A stretch of 64,000 nucleotides of DNA. Origin: Dendrophyllia cribrosa. Lineage: Eukaryota > Cnidaria > Anthozoa > Scleractinia > Dendrophylliidae. The stretch spans positions 36,291,126-36,355,125 of the forward strand of contig JAJLRJ010000010.1 of the NCBI GenBank assembly GCA_024195265.1. Reading direction: 5' to 3'. The position numbers and the translations under genes are program-made. Position 1 is the stretch's first letter. Each line of letters opens with the position of its first letter. The notes beneath the pieces are model-generated. The model ran no database searches. It was not told the DNA's origin and worked only from the letters and a program-made list of their open reading frames with translations. This document shows, in pieces, positions 54,001 to 64,000 of this stretch.

Positions 54001-56335
54001 TTAGTGCCACCAAGGCGTATGTACAAATGTATATGAAGAAAGAGGAGAAAAAGATACTTGTTCAATTGAAGTATCACACGGTGTGAATATCAGGTTCCAT
54101 TTTCGTATTAAGGAGTTTTCAGCTTTAGATTCTAGTTCATAATTAAATTTAAGGTGACACAAGAAGGCGTCCAACTCAGGTCTTGTTTCTTTGTATTTAC
54201 ATAACCAAATATAATGTCTTGCTTGTAGAAGCAAGAAATTAAATTGGTGGTGACACTTTGAGGAGTTCGGTCTCAGACCAAGCGCTACGGCGCTTTTTAA
54301 GAAAAAATTTCTCTCAATTATTCTATGGTACAGCATCCATCTCTCAAGGTTAGCCCAAAAGGAGGATGTCTTTTTACATGTCCAGAAAAGATGGTACAGA
54401 CTATCTGATTCTTCACGGCAAAAAAAACACATTGAGTTATCTTTTATACCTATTTTAATTAATAAATCATTTGTTGGTAGTCGCCTGTGTAATAGTTTAA
54501 TTTGAATCTCTCTTAGTCTTACACTTTTAGAGTATTTGAAGGCTAGTTGATAGGCCTGTTTCCAGTTAACATTCTCATCATTTTCATCACTACAGTCGTT
54601 CAGCCATTTTTGCTGGCTATGTGTCGGTGCGCTGCTTTTTAGACTAATGAGTTTGTTATATGCTAGTTTAGTTACTTTCCGAGTTTTGGATATTTTTGTT
54701 GAGAAACTTTCGTGGTTAGAGCTAATTTGTAACGAGCTGTCCTTGCACTTTTGCCAGGCAGATTTCAGTGCCGATATTACTCCATAATATATGAGAGGGT
54801 TAACTTTTATGTTGTATTTGTTCTGAAAGTCATTTAATGTGAGGTAAGTTTTATCTGCCCTTCTCAAGTGGAGTTTATTTTGGATATTCCTTTAGAAAAC
54901 CATTCTTTGTTGAAGATAGAATTGTCGATCCTGATAAGTGAGTTGTACGATAAAGTTTGCGTTGAAAACTGTGCATCGGAAGCAATAAGTCCATCGAAGT
55001 TAACTTCTGACCAAATTTCTAAAATCTCTCTGATAAAAGTATCTGTTACTTTGATGTACTTTGTGGTGTCTTTTCTGTCAAGATTACCAGTGAGTATAAT
55101 ATGTCGCTTCCATATCTTTTAAGTTCTCAGAAGTCAAAGAAAATTTTCCATTTCCGTTTTCTGAATCCAGGTATTTGCTTATCCCCGCGACCTTTAACGA
55201 CTTATTGAAAGCTTCCATATATCGACCATTTTAGCCCCCCATTTGTATAGTCGTTTATTATTATGTTACGTTTGATCTTATCCCCTTTAGAGTTCCATAA
55301 AAACAAATAAAAAAGTTTGTTAACCTCTTTGATGACCTTCTCGTTCCTATGCAGAGAGGATAAAACGTAAACCAATTGAGAAGCCACCAGGCTCTTTAGA
55401 ACTGTGATTTTCCCTAGAAGAGTAAGCCTACGGTATTTCCAGGAGCTCAAAATATTACGGACTTCTTCCGATTTTTCATCATAGTTTAAGGTTGCTGTCC
55501 TTTCGGGATGCACAGAAAACCACACCCCCAGGGCTTTTACTTTATCGTTTGGCCATTTAAAATTTCTTTCCGGAAAGGGTGTAACCTCCTTCCCAATGTT
55601 CGCTCCAATCCAAAGGGCAATTTTTTACCATTGAGTCTGAGACCGGAAAAATCCCCAAACATGTCCAGTGTCACAAGCGAAGCAGCTAAAGATTCCCTTG
55701 ATCTGTCTAAAATTAGAGTTGTATCGTCTGCGTATTGGCTTAGCTTGATTTCCATTTCATTTGCAACGAATCCTTTAATATTTATGTTTTTCCGAATTGT
55801 TTTGGCTAAAGCTTCAACTAAAGGGACAAAAAGGTAAGGCGAGAGAGGGCAGCCTTGCCTAACCCCCCTTTGAATGTTAAAGAAGCTACTAGTCCAACCG
55901 TTGTTTAAAACACAGCTTTCTGTATTGTTGTAAAAGACATTTATCCACTTTAAAAAAGAAGGGCCGAAACCAAAAAACTGAAGCGTTTTCTTGATGAAAG
56001 ACCGTCAAGGAGTCAAAGGCCTTTTCGAAGTCTTAAAACAAAAGTAAACCTGGAATGTTCTTTTCTTTTGCAAAACTAATAACACTGTCAATTAGTCTGA
56101 TGTTTTCACCGATGAATCTTCCTTTTATAAAGCCAGTCTGGTCGTTGTTTACAAGCTTAGGAAGTACAGTTTTCAATTGATTAGCTATAGATTTTGTTGC
56201 TATTTTGTAATCACAGTTTAGAAGAGGGTCTCCAGGTTAATAAAATGAGGTTCCGCGTCCTTTTTGAGAATGAGCTTAATGATGCCTCTTCTCTGAGTAA
56301 TTGAAAGTTGTTCTGTTTCGTGTGTACTACTCGCT
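54001..56335 (-). pseudogene. LINE ORF2 remnant (reverse transcriptase and C-terminus)
   Basis: In order: ITQRRGIIKLILKKD, NDQTGFIKGRFIGEN, KLSQYADDTTLILD (the YADD box), GLRLNGKK, LTLLGKITVLKSLVASQLVYVLS, FLWNSKGDKIKR and, at the end, NDLLIKIGI with CFFCREESDSLYHLFWTC. This is the L1/Tx1-clade order. At least four frame changes or stops. A palindrome sits at its 3' end (53778-53962). Confidence 0.8.
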
Positions 56336-56341
56336 GTATTT

Positions 56342-56957
56342 CTACCAATCCTGCCTCTCGTAGACCAAGTTCGTTCTCCAGAAAGTTCGGTGTCTTCGCG
56401 TTCTCCAGATGGTGAAGTAACCTCCCTTCGTAAACTTTATATTTTCTCTCCTAGAGTATGCTTCCAGATAAAGATCTTTCGTGTGTAGCGCTTCCATTTG
56501 TACTTGAATATCCTTTTCTGTTCTTTGTAGGTCTGCCAACAGATTGCTGTGTTTGTCGATAGTTTGTTGCACTGCTATACATTTCCCTTCTATAGAGCTG
56601 CAACTCCGTTTTATCTTATTTATTTCTTGCGAGGCAGTGTCCTGAAAGTCCTCGAGTTTTCTCGTCCTTTCCTCTAGGCAGAGTGGATTCGATATTCTTC
56701 ACTGAAGTTTCAATTTCGTCGAGCTTGTTCAGCTTGTTTAGGATCATTTGAAATTTGCTATTTATATCTGCATTCATTTCAAGAGCAGTCATTCCTTCAT
56801 CGTTGAACTCTTCTCTATTGGAAATGTTGCTATCATCGATGCCCTCGGCAGAGTTTTTTGGCCTTTTATAATCCGGTGAGCTCCCGTTTCCGTCGCTAGA
56901 GTTGCCAGAGGATCTGTTTCTACGCCTACCAATGAAATTAGTTATAGAAGCGGCCAT
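56342..56957 (-). pseudogene. LINE ORF1 remnant (coiled coil)
   Basis: Starts MAASITNFIGRRRNRSSG, then an acidic part with FQMILNKLNKLDEIETSVKNI and, after a frameshift, NLLADLQRTEKDIQVQMEAL and YLEAYSRRENIKF. Heptad-like leucines and the YSRRENI word are typical of ORF1 of L1/Tx1-type LINEs. Confidence 0.65.
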
Positions 56958-57720
56958 ATATTGAGTAGAATTCTTGCTGAGAAGCGAGCGGGAAGGCGAA
57001 GGCTTCTTTTACGCCGCCATTTCTCGCCCCATTTCCACCTAGTTGTACTTTACAGTTCCGTGTTTAACTTACTCTCTGAATGCTTGATCCTTTTCTCACG
57101 TAGCTTTTATCTGGGCTGAGAATTAGCTGTCAATCCATGTCAAAATCATACTAAACAGTAATAAAGGCAAACGTAAGCCTTAACGTGATAGTTGCAAATA
57201 CTAGAAGTTGCAAGGATACGTTAACTATAAATTCCGAAATGTTCAGCCAAAAAAAAAATAAGTGAGAAATATAGAAATTTCAAGGTAGGGTTCAGACAAC
57301 AAAGTTTGGCATTTGCAGGGAAAATAAAAGTAAAAATATTATTTGAAAGTCGTTAATAAAAGGCTCCTAATAACATTCGGACCCTCACCTCCCCTACAGA
57401 CCGATCCCCCTTCCTCTAACCCCGCCCCCATGGGTAAGGCATGTGACCATTACCTATGGCACGTGGGACGGGAAAATATATGCGCAAGCCGACAGATGGA
57501 AGGAGTCAAAATTTGCATATTTGTCCCCGTCTGCTATAACTCTATTAAAAAGTACCAGGTGTCAAGCTTCTTCATTATAAATGATTGGCTTAATTAAATC
57601 TGATACCTTTTTCGCGTGTATCTCTGCGCTAATTTACGAGATCTATCTCATTTGGGTACTTTACGTGAGTTTTTTTTCCTTTTGCGTGAGTTAGTTATGA
57701 AAGTCATCTTTTGCCATTGA

Positions 57721-58275
57721 AGTGCCCCTGTGATCAAATTTTTGATTTTCATTTTTTTTACATTTTCGTGTACAATTAGACTTTCTTACTCATCTTGTCA
57801 AATTTCAATTCATTACGAACATCAGAAGTCATTTTATTTTAACATTTATTTCCGAGAATTTACGGCCGCCATTAATCAACCTTGTTCCAAGGCTTGGTTG
57901 CGAATGGGTGAAAGTGACGTCAAAGACTCAAACATACCTCACGGGTTGAAATTATAATAACAATAAGTATTGAAAATCACGTGACAACCAACAAAAACTT
58001 TGGACTTGTTCTTCGTGCAATTTTCTATGCTGATTGTTATTATAATTTCAACCCGTGAGGTATGTTTGAGTCTTTGACGTAACTTTCTCCCATTCGCAAC
58101 CAAGCCTTGGAACAAGGTTGATTAATGGCGGCCGTAAATTCTCGGAAATAAATGTTCAAATAAAATGACTTCTGATGCTCGTAATGGATTGAAATTTGGC
58201 AAGATGAGTAAGAAAGTCTAGTAGTACACGAAAATGTAAAAAAATCAAAATCAAAAATTTGATCATAGGGGCACT
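57721..58275. mobile_element. 555-bp foldback element with ~240-bp arms, unit B only
   Basis: Ends AGTGCCCCTGTGATCAAA and inverted AGTGCCCCTATGATCAAA. Arms 57721-57962 and 58034-58275 are nearly identical, so the same peptide frame is read on both strands (57730-57957 plus, 58040-58327 minus); these are not genes. It lies just downstream of transporter copy B. Confidence 0.88.
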
Positions 58276-58494
58276 TTAAAAGGAACGACGGGCGTCGCAA
58301 ATGGTAGAAGGACCATGGTCCCGTCACGGGCGGTTTCGGGCGTTTGAGTTAAAGTTTTGTCTTATTTTCTTCAAACGATTTACACAAAAGCAACAATGGT
58401 AAGAGCTTGATAGTAAGTTCTTTCAATATCACAGTGTAAAAGACATTGAGCAGGCGATGTCAAGAAGAACATTCGCCGCAACAGTGACATTCCT

Positions 58495-59808
58495 TTAACC
58501 AATAAATAAGGCCTTTCCTGAAAATACAGTTCCAAATATTAGCACAATAGCGCCAAATAAAATTAACAGCATATCGATAAAAACTTCATGTGCTTTAAGC
58601 TGATTAAACTTCAACTTCAGGTGTAAAACACATGGAAAAATATAGTTAAAAAATGCGCCAATTATACTCCCAGTAAACGAAATAATTAGAGCAAATTTTG
58701 GTACCAGGATTGCTATCAAAACCGTAGACAGAACCATGATGATGCGAATCAGTAATGAACCCGGTATCGGGATTTTAGAAAATGTGTTCGTGATCACTTC
58801 TGTTTCCTCCAGCAAGACAAACACTGGGCGAAGAGGCAGCGCGTATGAAAGTATACAACTGAAAACAAAAATAAAACTTATACTCATACGAAAGGGGCCT
58901 GCCGGGAAATTGTTAATGATAACTTCATCCGTGCTTGATCCAAAGGAAAGAAATGAAACATAGGAAAAACTAGTTTTTATCAATACGAGTACGAGGTACG
59001 CTAGAGCAAGAGCCATGGGGAATTTATGTTTTTCAAGCATGCTGTCTTCAACTGAAGGTAAGATTGCAACCGCGCCATAATTTGAAATTATAATCGGAAG
59101 AGCGATGATAACACCTTCAGTGTCCCAAAACAGGATACTGCCAAGATTCCACTCATCCACGTGCGCGACACCGTACCAGAGAACAGAGATCAAAACTGAG
59201 ATTAACGCAACAACGCTAACAGCACTTAACCAGGCGATTTCTGATAAGGACTTCAGGAACGTTGTTGGAAGAACCACGACTCCTGCAATGCATGTCCACT
59301 CAGTGGCTGTGAGGGGTAATGATGGGAGGGCGTGACTCAACACAGATCCGCAGAGAATCAGATACGAAACTGAAAACGCAAACAAAGTGACGTGAATTAA
59401 AGCTTTTAAAAGATAACCACCGTATTTGGGCCATAGAACGTCTCCTAGGTCTTTGAACGTTGACCTTACTCTCACTCGCCTTTGTTTGTCATCATTTTCA
59501 TAAAGACACTCGATAACAACTTTCCCTGTATACCATGAGCAAATCGGTATTATCAAAAAAGCCAGGATGGCAGCAATCCCTCCAAGTTTGACTGCATATG
59601 GCAGAGCCAGAAAGCCAATACCTTCAATAAAGTTAATGATGTTGATCACTGTTTTGCAAACTGAAGTGCTGTCAGTGGAGGGCTGGGGGTTTCTTTCGTG
59701 TACTGGTGTTGTGACGTCACTGTCAGTAGAATATTCATCGTCGCTGGACTGTCGCTCTGCGATGGATGTGCGATCGAACTCTTGGTAAGAAAGGTCACTT
59801 GTATCCAT
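58495..59808 (-). CDS. Vesicular inhibitory amino acid transporter-like protein, copy B
   Basis: This is the tandem paralogue of the gene at 41341-42654, also 437 codons in one exon and from the same family (SLC32-like, proton-coupled amino acid loading into vesicles, inferred from family). The conserved stretches are all retained: GIGFLALPYAV, YTGKVVIECLYE, LPTTFLKSLSEIAWLS, EVIINNFP and ALIISFTGSIIGAFFNYIFP. Changes against copy A cluster in two places: a region near residues 150-180 (LLKALIHVTLFAFSVS against LVTALIQVTLFVVSVS, and VLSHALPSLPLTATE against LMVHALPSVPLTFTE) and the loop near residue 225 (GVAHVDEWNLGS against GAHHVHEWNVGS). The open frame suggests it is still under constraint. 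The candidate 3' splice site of the 5' UTR is kept at 59903-59905. Confidence 0.87.
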   Translation of the reverse strand: MDTSDLSYQEFDRTSIAERQSSDDEYSTDSDVTTPVHERNPQPSTDSTSVCKTVINIINFIEGIGFLALPYAVKLGGIAAILAFLIIPICSWYTGKVVIECLYENDDKQRRVRVRSTFKDLGDVLWPKYGGYLLKALIHVTLFAFSVSYLILCGSVLSHALPSLPLTATEWTCIAGVVVLPTTFLKSLSEIAWLSAVSVVALISVLISVLWYGVAHVDEWNLGSILFWDTEGVIIALPIIISNYGAVAILPSVEDSMLEKHKFPMALALAYLVLVLIKTSFSYVSFLSFGSSTDEVIINNFPAGPFRMSISFIFVFSCILSYALPLRPVFVLLEETEVITNTFSKIPIPGSLLIRIIMVLSTVLIAILVPKFALIISFTGSIIGAFFNYIFPCVLHLKLKFNQLKAHEVFIDMLLILFGAIVLIFGTVFSGKALFIG

Positions 59809-60584
59809 ATTCAACTTTTAGTATGGGTGGCTAAAACCGTTGAAAAAAAACTGACAATGGAGCTGCAGGTATACTGGATTTTCTTCGGAGTTTGGTAAAG
59901 TTCTGTGGAGAAAGGAAGAAAGACAGGGAGAATTAACACAAAAAGGTGTATTATAAATGTAAATTTACAGAATTATCACTATGACGAACTGAAAATATAT
60001 GGTTTCGATGAAGAGTTAGCAAAAACAATAGTAGCTGCTATGCGTTTCATTAACTACAGGTCACTCAAGACTTTCGATTTGCAACAGATATGCACGAAAC
60101 AGCCAGAAAATCGAACAATTCGGATAGCGATCACCTTTGAACGCTATCCTAAAAATCATCGTAAAACTCACAAAACATCTCATTACACAACATCCATCTA
60201 GAAACCTATGATGACATTTCTGGATTGCTTGCCGTTAACGAGACAATTCAATCCTTAGAAACGATCTCAAGCAGCCGAAAAATATCATTTATGTAAATAT
60301 CCCCCTGAAGAAGAATGTCAGAATCTCTCTATATAGACCTATATAGGTTTTTTTTTCTACTCATTTTAGTTCATGCGACTGTCTTAGTTTCAATCACGTC
60401 CCTGTAGATTTTTCGTTCAGAAAGAACTTTTCAGTTAGAAACATAACGAGTTCACAATAATATTAGCTTGTTTCCATGTGAAGTTACTAGCCTGCGTCCA
60501 TTCCCCTCCCTTTTTTATCGCCTGCTTCCCAGTCTATGAAGCTACTTTGTTAATCGACCTTTCTTAATTTTTCTTTGTAGAAAG
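59809..60584. other. Upstream flank of transporter copy B
   Basis: Collinear with 42655-43140 and then with 45690-45960 of unit A, i.e. without the ~2.5-kb extra block of unit A. A CAG acceptor candidate is at 59903-59905. No gene is seen. Confidence 0.4.
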
Positions 60585-60985
60585 AAGGCTTACCAGGAAA
60601 GCTAGCCTGGAAAAAACAGTCTATATAAAACCCAGCTTTCTGGGTACCTTTTACCTTTTATGATACAAACCAGGCTTACCAGAGGCTTTTTAGCTGATAA
60701 TTTCCAACCAGGCTTACCAGAAAAGTCTGGAAAAACCAGGCTTTTTGGGTTCAGTTTCTTGAACTAAACCTGGCTTACCAGGCTTTGTGGGTTTAGTTTC
60801 TAAAACTAAACCTGGCGTACTATGCTTTTCGGGTAAATTTGAACCAGGGTAACCAGGAAAGTCTGCTAAAACCTGGTGAACCAGTCTTTTTGGGTTCAGT
60901 TTTTGGACTAAACCTGGTTTACCCAGGCTTTTCTGGTGAATTTGAACCAGGGTAACCCGGGTTTAAGCAGGCATTTTACCAGGCG
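60585..60985. repeat. Minisatellite of AAACCTGGTTTACCAGG-type units, unit B
   Basis: About eight units, against five in unit A. Shared words are CCAGGCTTTTTGGGTTCAG and GAACCAGGGTAACC. A pyrimidine run follows at 61010-61092. Confidence 0.85.
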
Positions 60986-61100
60986 TTTGAAGCAAGGGTA
61001 GCGCGGTTATCCCCTCCCCCCTTCCCCCCTTCCCCCCTCCCCACCTTCCCCCCTCACCCCTTCCCCCCTCCTCCCTCCTTCCCCCTTCCCCGTGCATTAA

Positions 61101-61812
61101 AGGTTACAGTGTACCTTCAGATCGAAAATTTATTGAAATTTTTTTTTGGCGTCAAAATAAAGTTTACAGAATGAACTTCCAAAAAATAATTATCGAAAAA
61201 TAGTGAAAATTGACGGAGAAATGACGGTATAACTTTTGTGGGCGGAGTTTGTTTATGAAGCGATATGTTTTTCTAAGCGCTGTTTTCTCAAAGTTAATTT
61301 TTCGCTTGTAGGGGAACCTTTAAAGAGCTACAACTCAAAGGGAATTTGTTCGATTTTCCTCAAATTTGGACAGAAGCTTGGCTAACATATAATCAACAAA
61401 AAAGTTTCGGCGAATTTCTTATTTCCGAAAACTTTTTCGTCAAGAGCCATTTCCGTGCGATCACTCCAACTTTTTTTCTCCCTTTTTCGAAAATATTCTG
61501 TAACTTTTCATTGCAATTGAATATGGGAAATCGCCGACACTTTTTTTTAGCGCTTCGTGTCCAGAAACCCGAGAACAAATCAAATTAGCAAAATACAATA
61601 ATCGCTTTGAGTTATAGCGTTTTAAAGCTGATTCGGACGTTCGAATTTAGACGTCGTAAAAAATTCGACAATTCATTTTCTTACCAAATGGTTTCCATTT
61701 TTAGATAGCCAGCTCTATAAGCTTTAATTTGATATCTGGGTTTAGGTATATTAAGTGTAATCTTAAGACGCTAGAGCTGTTATACGGCACCCCCGAAGGT
61801 ACACTGTAACCT
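61101..61812. mobile_element. 712-bp MITE with AGGTTACAGTGTACCTTC ends, unit B only
   Basis: The two ends are perfect inverted copies for 18 bp. TAA flanks both (61098-61100, 61813-61815), and unit A reads straight through at GTGCATTTAACTCGAGG (46297). TAA and short ends suggest a PIF/Harbinger-type MITE. No transposase. Confidence 0.85.
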
Positions 61813-63020
61813 TAACTCGAGGATATCTCCAACATATAAAGTGGAGAGAAGAGAGGTATTTGACACGGCGACCGCGCAAGTGAAGGGACATCCTCATAGT
61901 TAATAATTAATAGTAAGGGTTAATAGTTAAAGAAAACCAAACATTTTCGTCGTAGTAGCACTCTTGTTTTCGACTTTCGCGCCTATCCGCTCCCTCAGCA
62001 CTCGTATTATTTTCCCTCAGTCTTTGCTCCGCCGTAACAGGCTACTGTTTACATGATATTAGTATGAGGTTCATACCGGGATGAAATCATGCCGTGTGTA
62101 CACGAAGAGACACTTCATATCTCGTCGATCTCCAGAACCTCGATCCTTTTGGCTACGAAACGGTAGCCTCACATACTTTGCGTTTTCTAAAATATATTCT
62201 AGATAAACATAACCTTCATATATAAGTCGAACTCACAATATACAACTCGACCTTCTCGGTATTAAAATTGAATCAAACACAGTCCCTTTCGTGTAACTGA
62301 GTGTAATTCAAGTGGGTTGAAAACCACAAAACGTATTTATAAAAATTGCTTACTCCCTCGTCTGCGGTAAGTGCGTAGGAAAAACGTGCCTACATTTGAT
62401 CCACATTTGAGACATTAGACTTTTTGGAAAACGTCAAATACTTGAGTACGTAGTACCGGGAAGTGGGATTACCGCACAGGGAATTAAAGTGGACTAGCCT
62501 TTGAGGATTTGGAGAATGAATTATGCTCACACCAAATTTGACAAGAGAATATGCGACAAACGCTGAAAAGCTACAACCTAAAGTCAATTTTTCACCACTT
62601 AAACGGCGGGGCGGCCCGCTTGGGCTTACGAACATTTTCGTAAATTTTGACTATCAATTATATTTCTATGCGAAAATTACCGATCGATAAATACGAAGAA
62701 AGGACAAACTAAATGGCGTGCCACATATGAGCGGCAAACAAAGGTTTTGAAGACAACATGGTTTTCATTGAGAGAAGAAATTTAATGCAAAATAAAAAAA
62801 ACTTACCTGAAGCTGTAAAGTGGGTAATGGCTTGCCACGGTACTCCTCTTTCTTTTCCAAGGCCGAAAACGATAATCTAGAATGCTGAATGAAAGGAGCA
62901 ATATATGCAGATATTCTAATCAAATGACATAATAATAAAGCGTAAAATGGTGAGAGCATAGTCGTTTCTATGGATAACAGAAACGTATGATACAGATGTG
63001 ACGTTGCATTTTTTGCATTA
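61813..63020. other. Distal upstream flank of transporter copy B
   Basis: Closely matches 46300-47510 of unit A, including GACACGGCGACCGCGCA, GTAGTAGCACTCT and the candidate first exon near 62807. No protein-coding frame stands out. Confidence 0.45.
62807..62890 (-). other. Candidate noncoding first exon of transporter copy B
   Basis: This is the counterpart of the candidate exon near 47293: CACTTTACAGCTTCAG followed by donor GTAAGT, with the last exon base at 62807. The copy B acceptor is at 59903-59905, giving a possible 5' UTR intron of about 2.9 kb. The 5' edge is unknown. It could also be duplicated sequence kept by chance. Confidence 0.4.
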
Positions 63021-63235
63021 CAAAAATCCCTCGAGATTGGAAGCAAGTTATTCTAGCAAATTGATTGGTTAATATTTTTATCTTGATTTCCAAATATGGC
63101 TGTAACAACTTCTTAGCAAATTGAATAATCGGAAGCTTGTTTTGAAGCGTACAAGAGACAGTTGCACGTTTCAACCCACTTATGGGTTTCTGATTATATA
63201 AATGAAGTATTAAACAGGTGTCAAACATTATGCAC

Positions 63236-63560
63236 TTATTGACTGAGTGGGAGAGCCGGACGGGAAAATATTTGGCTCGAGGTCATGGCGTACGGAACGA
63301 GCGCAGCGAGGTCCGTGCGCCATGACCGAGAGCCATATATTTTCCCGTCCGGCCCGACCTAACTCAGTCAATAAGTATTTTATAATATGACTAGAAAGTA
63401 CAAGAATAGTCGTGCAGTGCGAGGTCGCTTGAACTCGAGCGGGGCCGGACGGCTTTTTCCGGACCAGCTCACGTCAACCCGTCAGGCCCCGCTCACGTCA
63501 CCTTGCGATTCTATTTTCTGTAGGATTGCGTCAGCGGGGCCGTACGGTCATATTATAAAT
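63236..63560. mobile_element. Foldback element, copy 2 (unit B only)
   Basis: TTATTGACTGAGTGGGAGAG…GGGAAAATATTTGGCTC is mirrored by GAGCCATATATTTTCCCG…ACTCAGTCAATAAG; beyond the hairpin lies a 3' part (TATTTTATAATATGACTAG…GTAGGATTGCG). It is the reverse complement of the element at 241-575. It interrupts sequence that is continuous in unit A near 47520. Confidence 0.7.
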
Positions 63561-64000
63561 AGATTTTATGAAAGAGTGGCCAGAATGATATTTCAAGTGT
63601 TAGACTTATTTTAGCAAAGTCGCATTTAGGGCGTGTTCGATTGACCGTATTCTGGATTAAGAAAAAAATAGAATGGTCTCTGAGAACGGGCACACTTGCA
63701 GTTTAAATCTGGCAAAACATGCTTATAAAACGGCAATGGAAGATGTTTAGTTTTCCAGCGGCTCCCAAATCCCGAAAAACTCGATTTTTGTGGCCATTTT
63801 TCGTATTCACATTCCGGAATACGTTCAATCGAACGTACCCTTACTTAGGGCTTGTCTAAACAAGCAACTATTTCGTGGTTTCACCCTACGGCGTGAAAGA
63901 ACACCCTAAGTGAGGATGATAATAACTGTTAGCTGAGATTGATCAATTTGGTCCTCAATATCTTGTGGATATCACTCACAAATAGGCTAGTTTTAGCATG
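63561..64000. other. End of unit B and right window edge
   Basis: Matches 47525-47800 of unit A up to about 63915 and then is unique. No gene seen. Confidence 0.4.

Larger units (their letters stand above)
53645..57025 (-). mobile_element. L1/Tx1-like LINE with large internal deletion
   Basis: The insertion lies between CTCGACAC (53644) and CCTAGTTGTAC (57035), sequence that is continuous in unit A near 39500. It starts at the right with a GAAATGGCGGCG-type 5' end and ends at the left in an ATA-rich tail (53650). ORF1-like sequence is joined near 56335 to the reverse transcriptase part of ORF2, so the endonuclease region is missing. Frames are broken in several places. Confidence 0.8.
38503..63915. 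repeat. Direct tandem duplication: unit A 38503-47902, unit B 47903-about 63915
   Basis: Unit A and unit B both begin GCGAGGTTCACTGTATTTCG (38503 and 47903) and both end around a shared GAACGTACCCTTACTTA stretch (47778 and 63828 region), so they abut directly. Matching landmarks in order are an ATT microsatellite, an AAGAAGAGGAGCT block, a small ORF (39172 / 53322), the transporter gene, the ACACAAAAAGGTGTATTATAAAT block, a CCAGGCTTTT minisatellite, a CT-rich run and the candidate 5' exon. Unit A is about 9.4 kb; unit B is about 16 kb because of mobile element insertions (48542-53161, 53645-57025, 57721-58275, 61101-61812, about 63030-63560). Unit A has its own extras (about 39760-40290, 40423-41155, 43030-45590). 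Confidence 0.88.

Noticed and set aside
57730..58327. Matching frames on both strands around 57730-57957 and 58040-58327
   Set aside because: They are the two arms of one foldback element, so the same peptide is read twice.

Overview
This is nuclear DNA of an animal. Genes are split into short exons with GT-AG introns, and the introns and spacers are packed with DNA transposons, MITEs, foldback elements, LINE fragments and minisatellites. The mix of repeats, the many TACATGTA-like words and the conserved animal genes suggest an anthozoan cnidarian, perhaps a stony coral. That is inference; no rRNA or organelle marker is present.

Left part (1-21,361): two genes sit head to head about 240 bp apart. 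Leftward is borealin (chromosomal passenger complex), whose 3' end runs off the window. Rightward is TMEM147 (7 exons; ER membrane, nicalin/NOMO partner). One borealin intron holds a nested insertion: a tRNA-derived SINE cut in two by a 6,975-bp DNA transposon with arms over 500 bp and a 3-bp target duplication. Its broken coding region has paired CxxC/HxxC motifs at the front, an XPG/PIN-nuclease-like block near the end and a cysteine-rich tail. It is probably Academ-like. TMEM147 introns carry two piggyBac-type MITEs, an L1/Tx1-like fragment and a tRNA-like repeat.

Middle part (21,362-38,502): a spacer, then a second head-to-head pair 121 bp apart. ATP5PF (ATP synthase coupling factor 6, one exon) runs leftward. 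HMBS (hydroxymethylbilane synthase, 12 exons, 351 aa, heme pathway) runs rightward. HMBS introns contain a 282-bp tandem duplication, a 28-bp minisatellite inside a terminal-repeat element and several copies of one MITE family. A ~105-bp satellite follows the gene.

Right part (38,503-64,000): a direct tandem duplication. Unit A is about 38,503-47,902 and unit B about 47,903-63,915. Each carries one uninterrupted 437-codon gene for a vesicular inhibitory amino acid transporter-like (SLC32/VGAT-like) membrane protein on the minus strand, about 90% identical by eye, with a matching candidate 5' UTR exon several kb upstream. Unit B has been enlarged by later insertions: a mariner split by a 3,115-bp inverted-repeat element that itself holds a LINE fragment; a palindrome in the same mariner; an internally deleted L1/Tx1-like LINE; large foldback elements; and a 712-bp MITE. 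Unit A has its own MITE insertions and an internal repeat.

No prokaryotic operon, CRISPR array, rRNA gene or intact tRNA gene was seen. The cellular genes are ordinary housekeeping or transporter genes; the novelty lies in the transposon biology and the transporter duplication.
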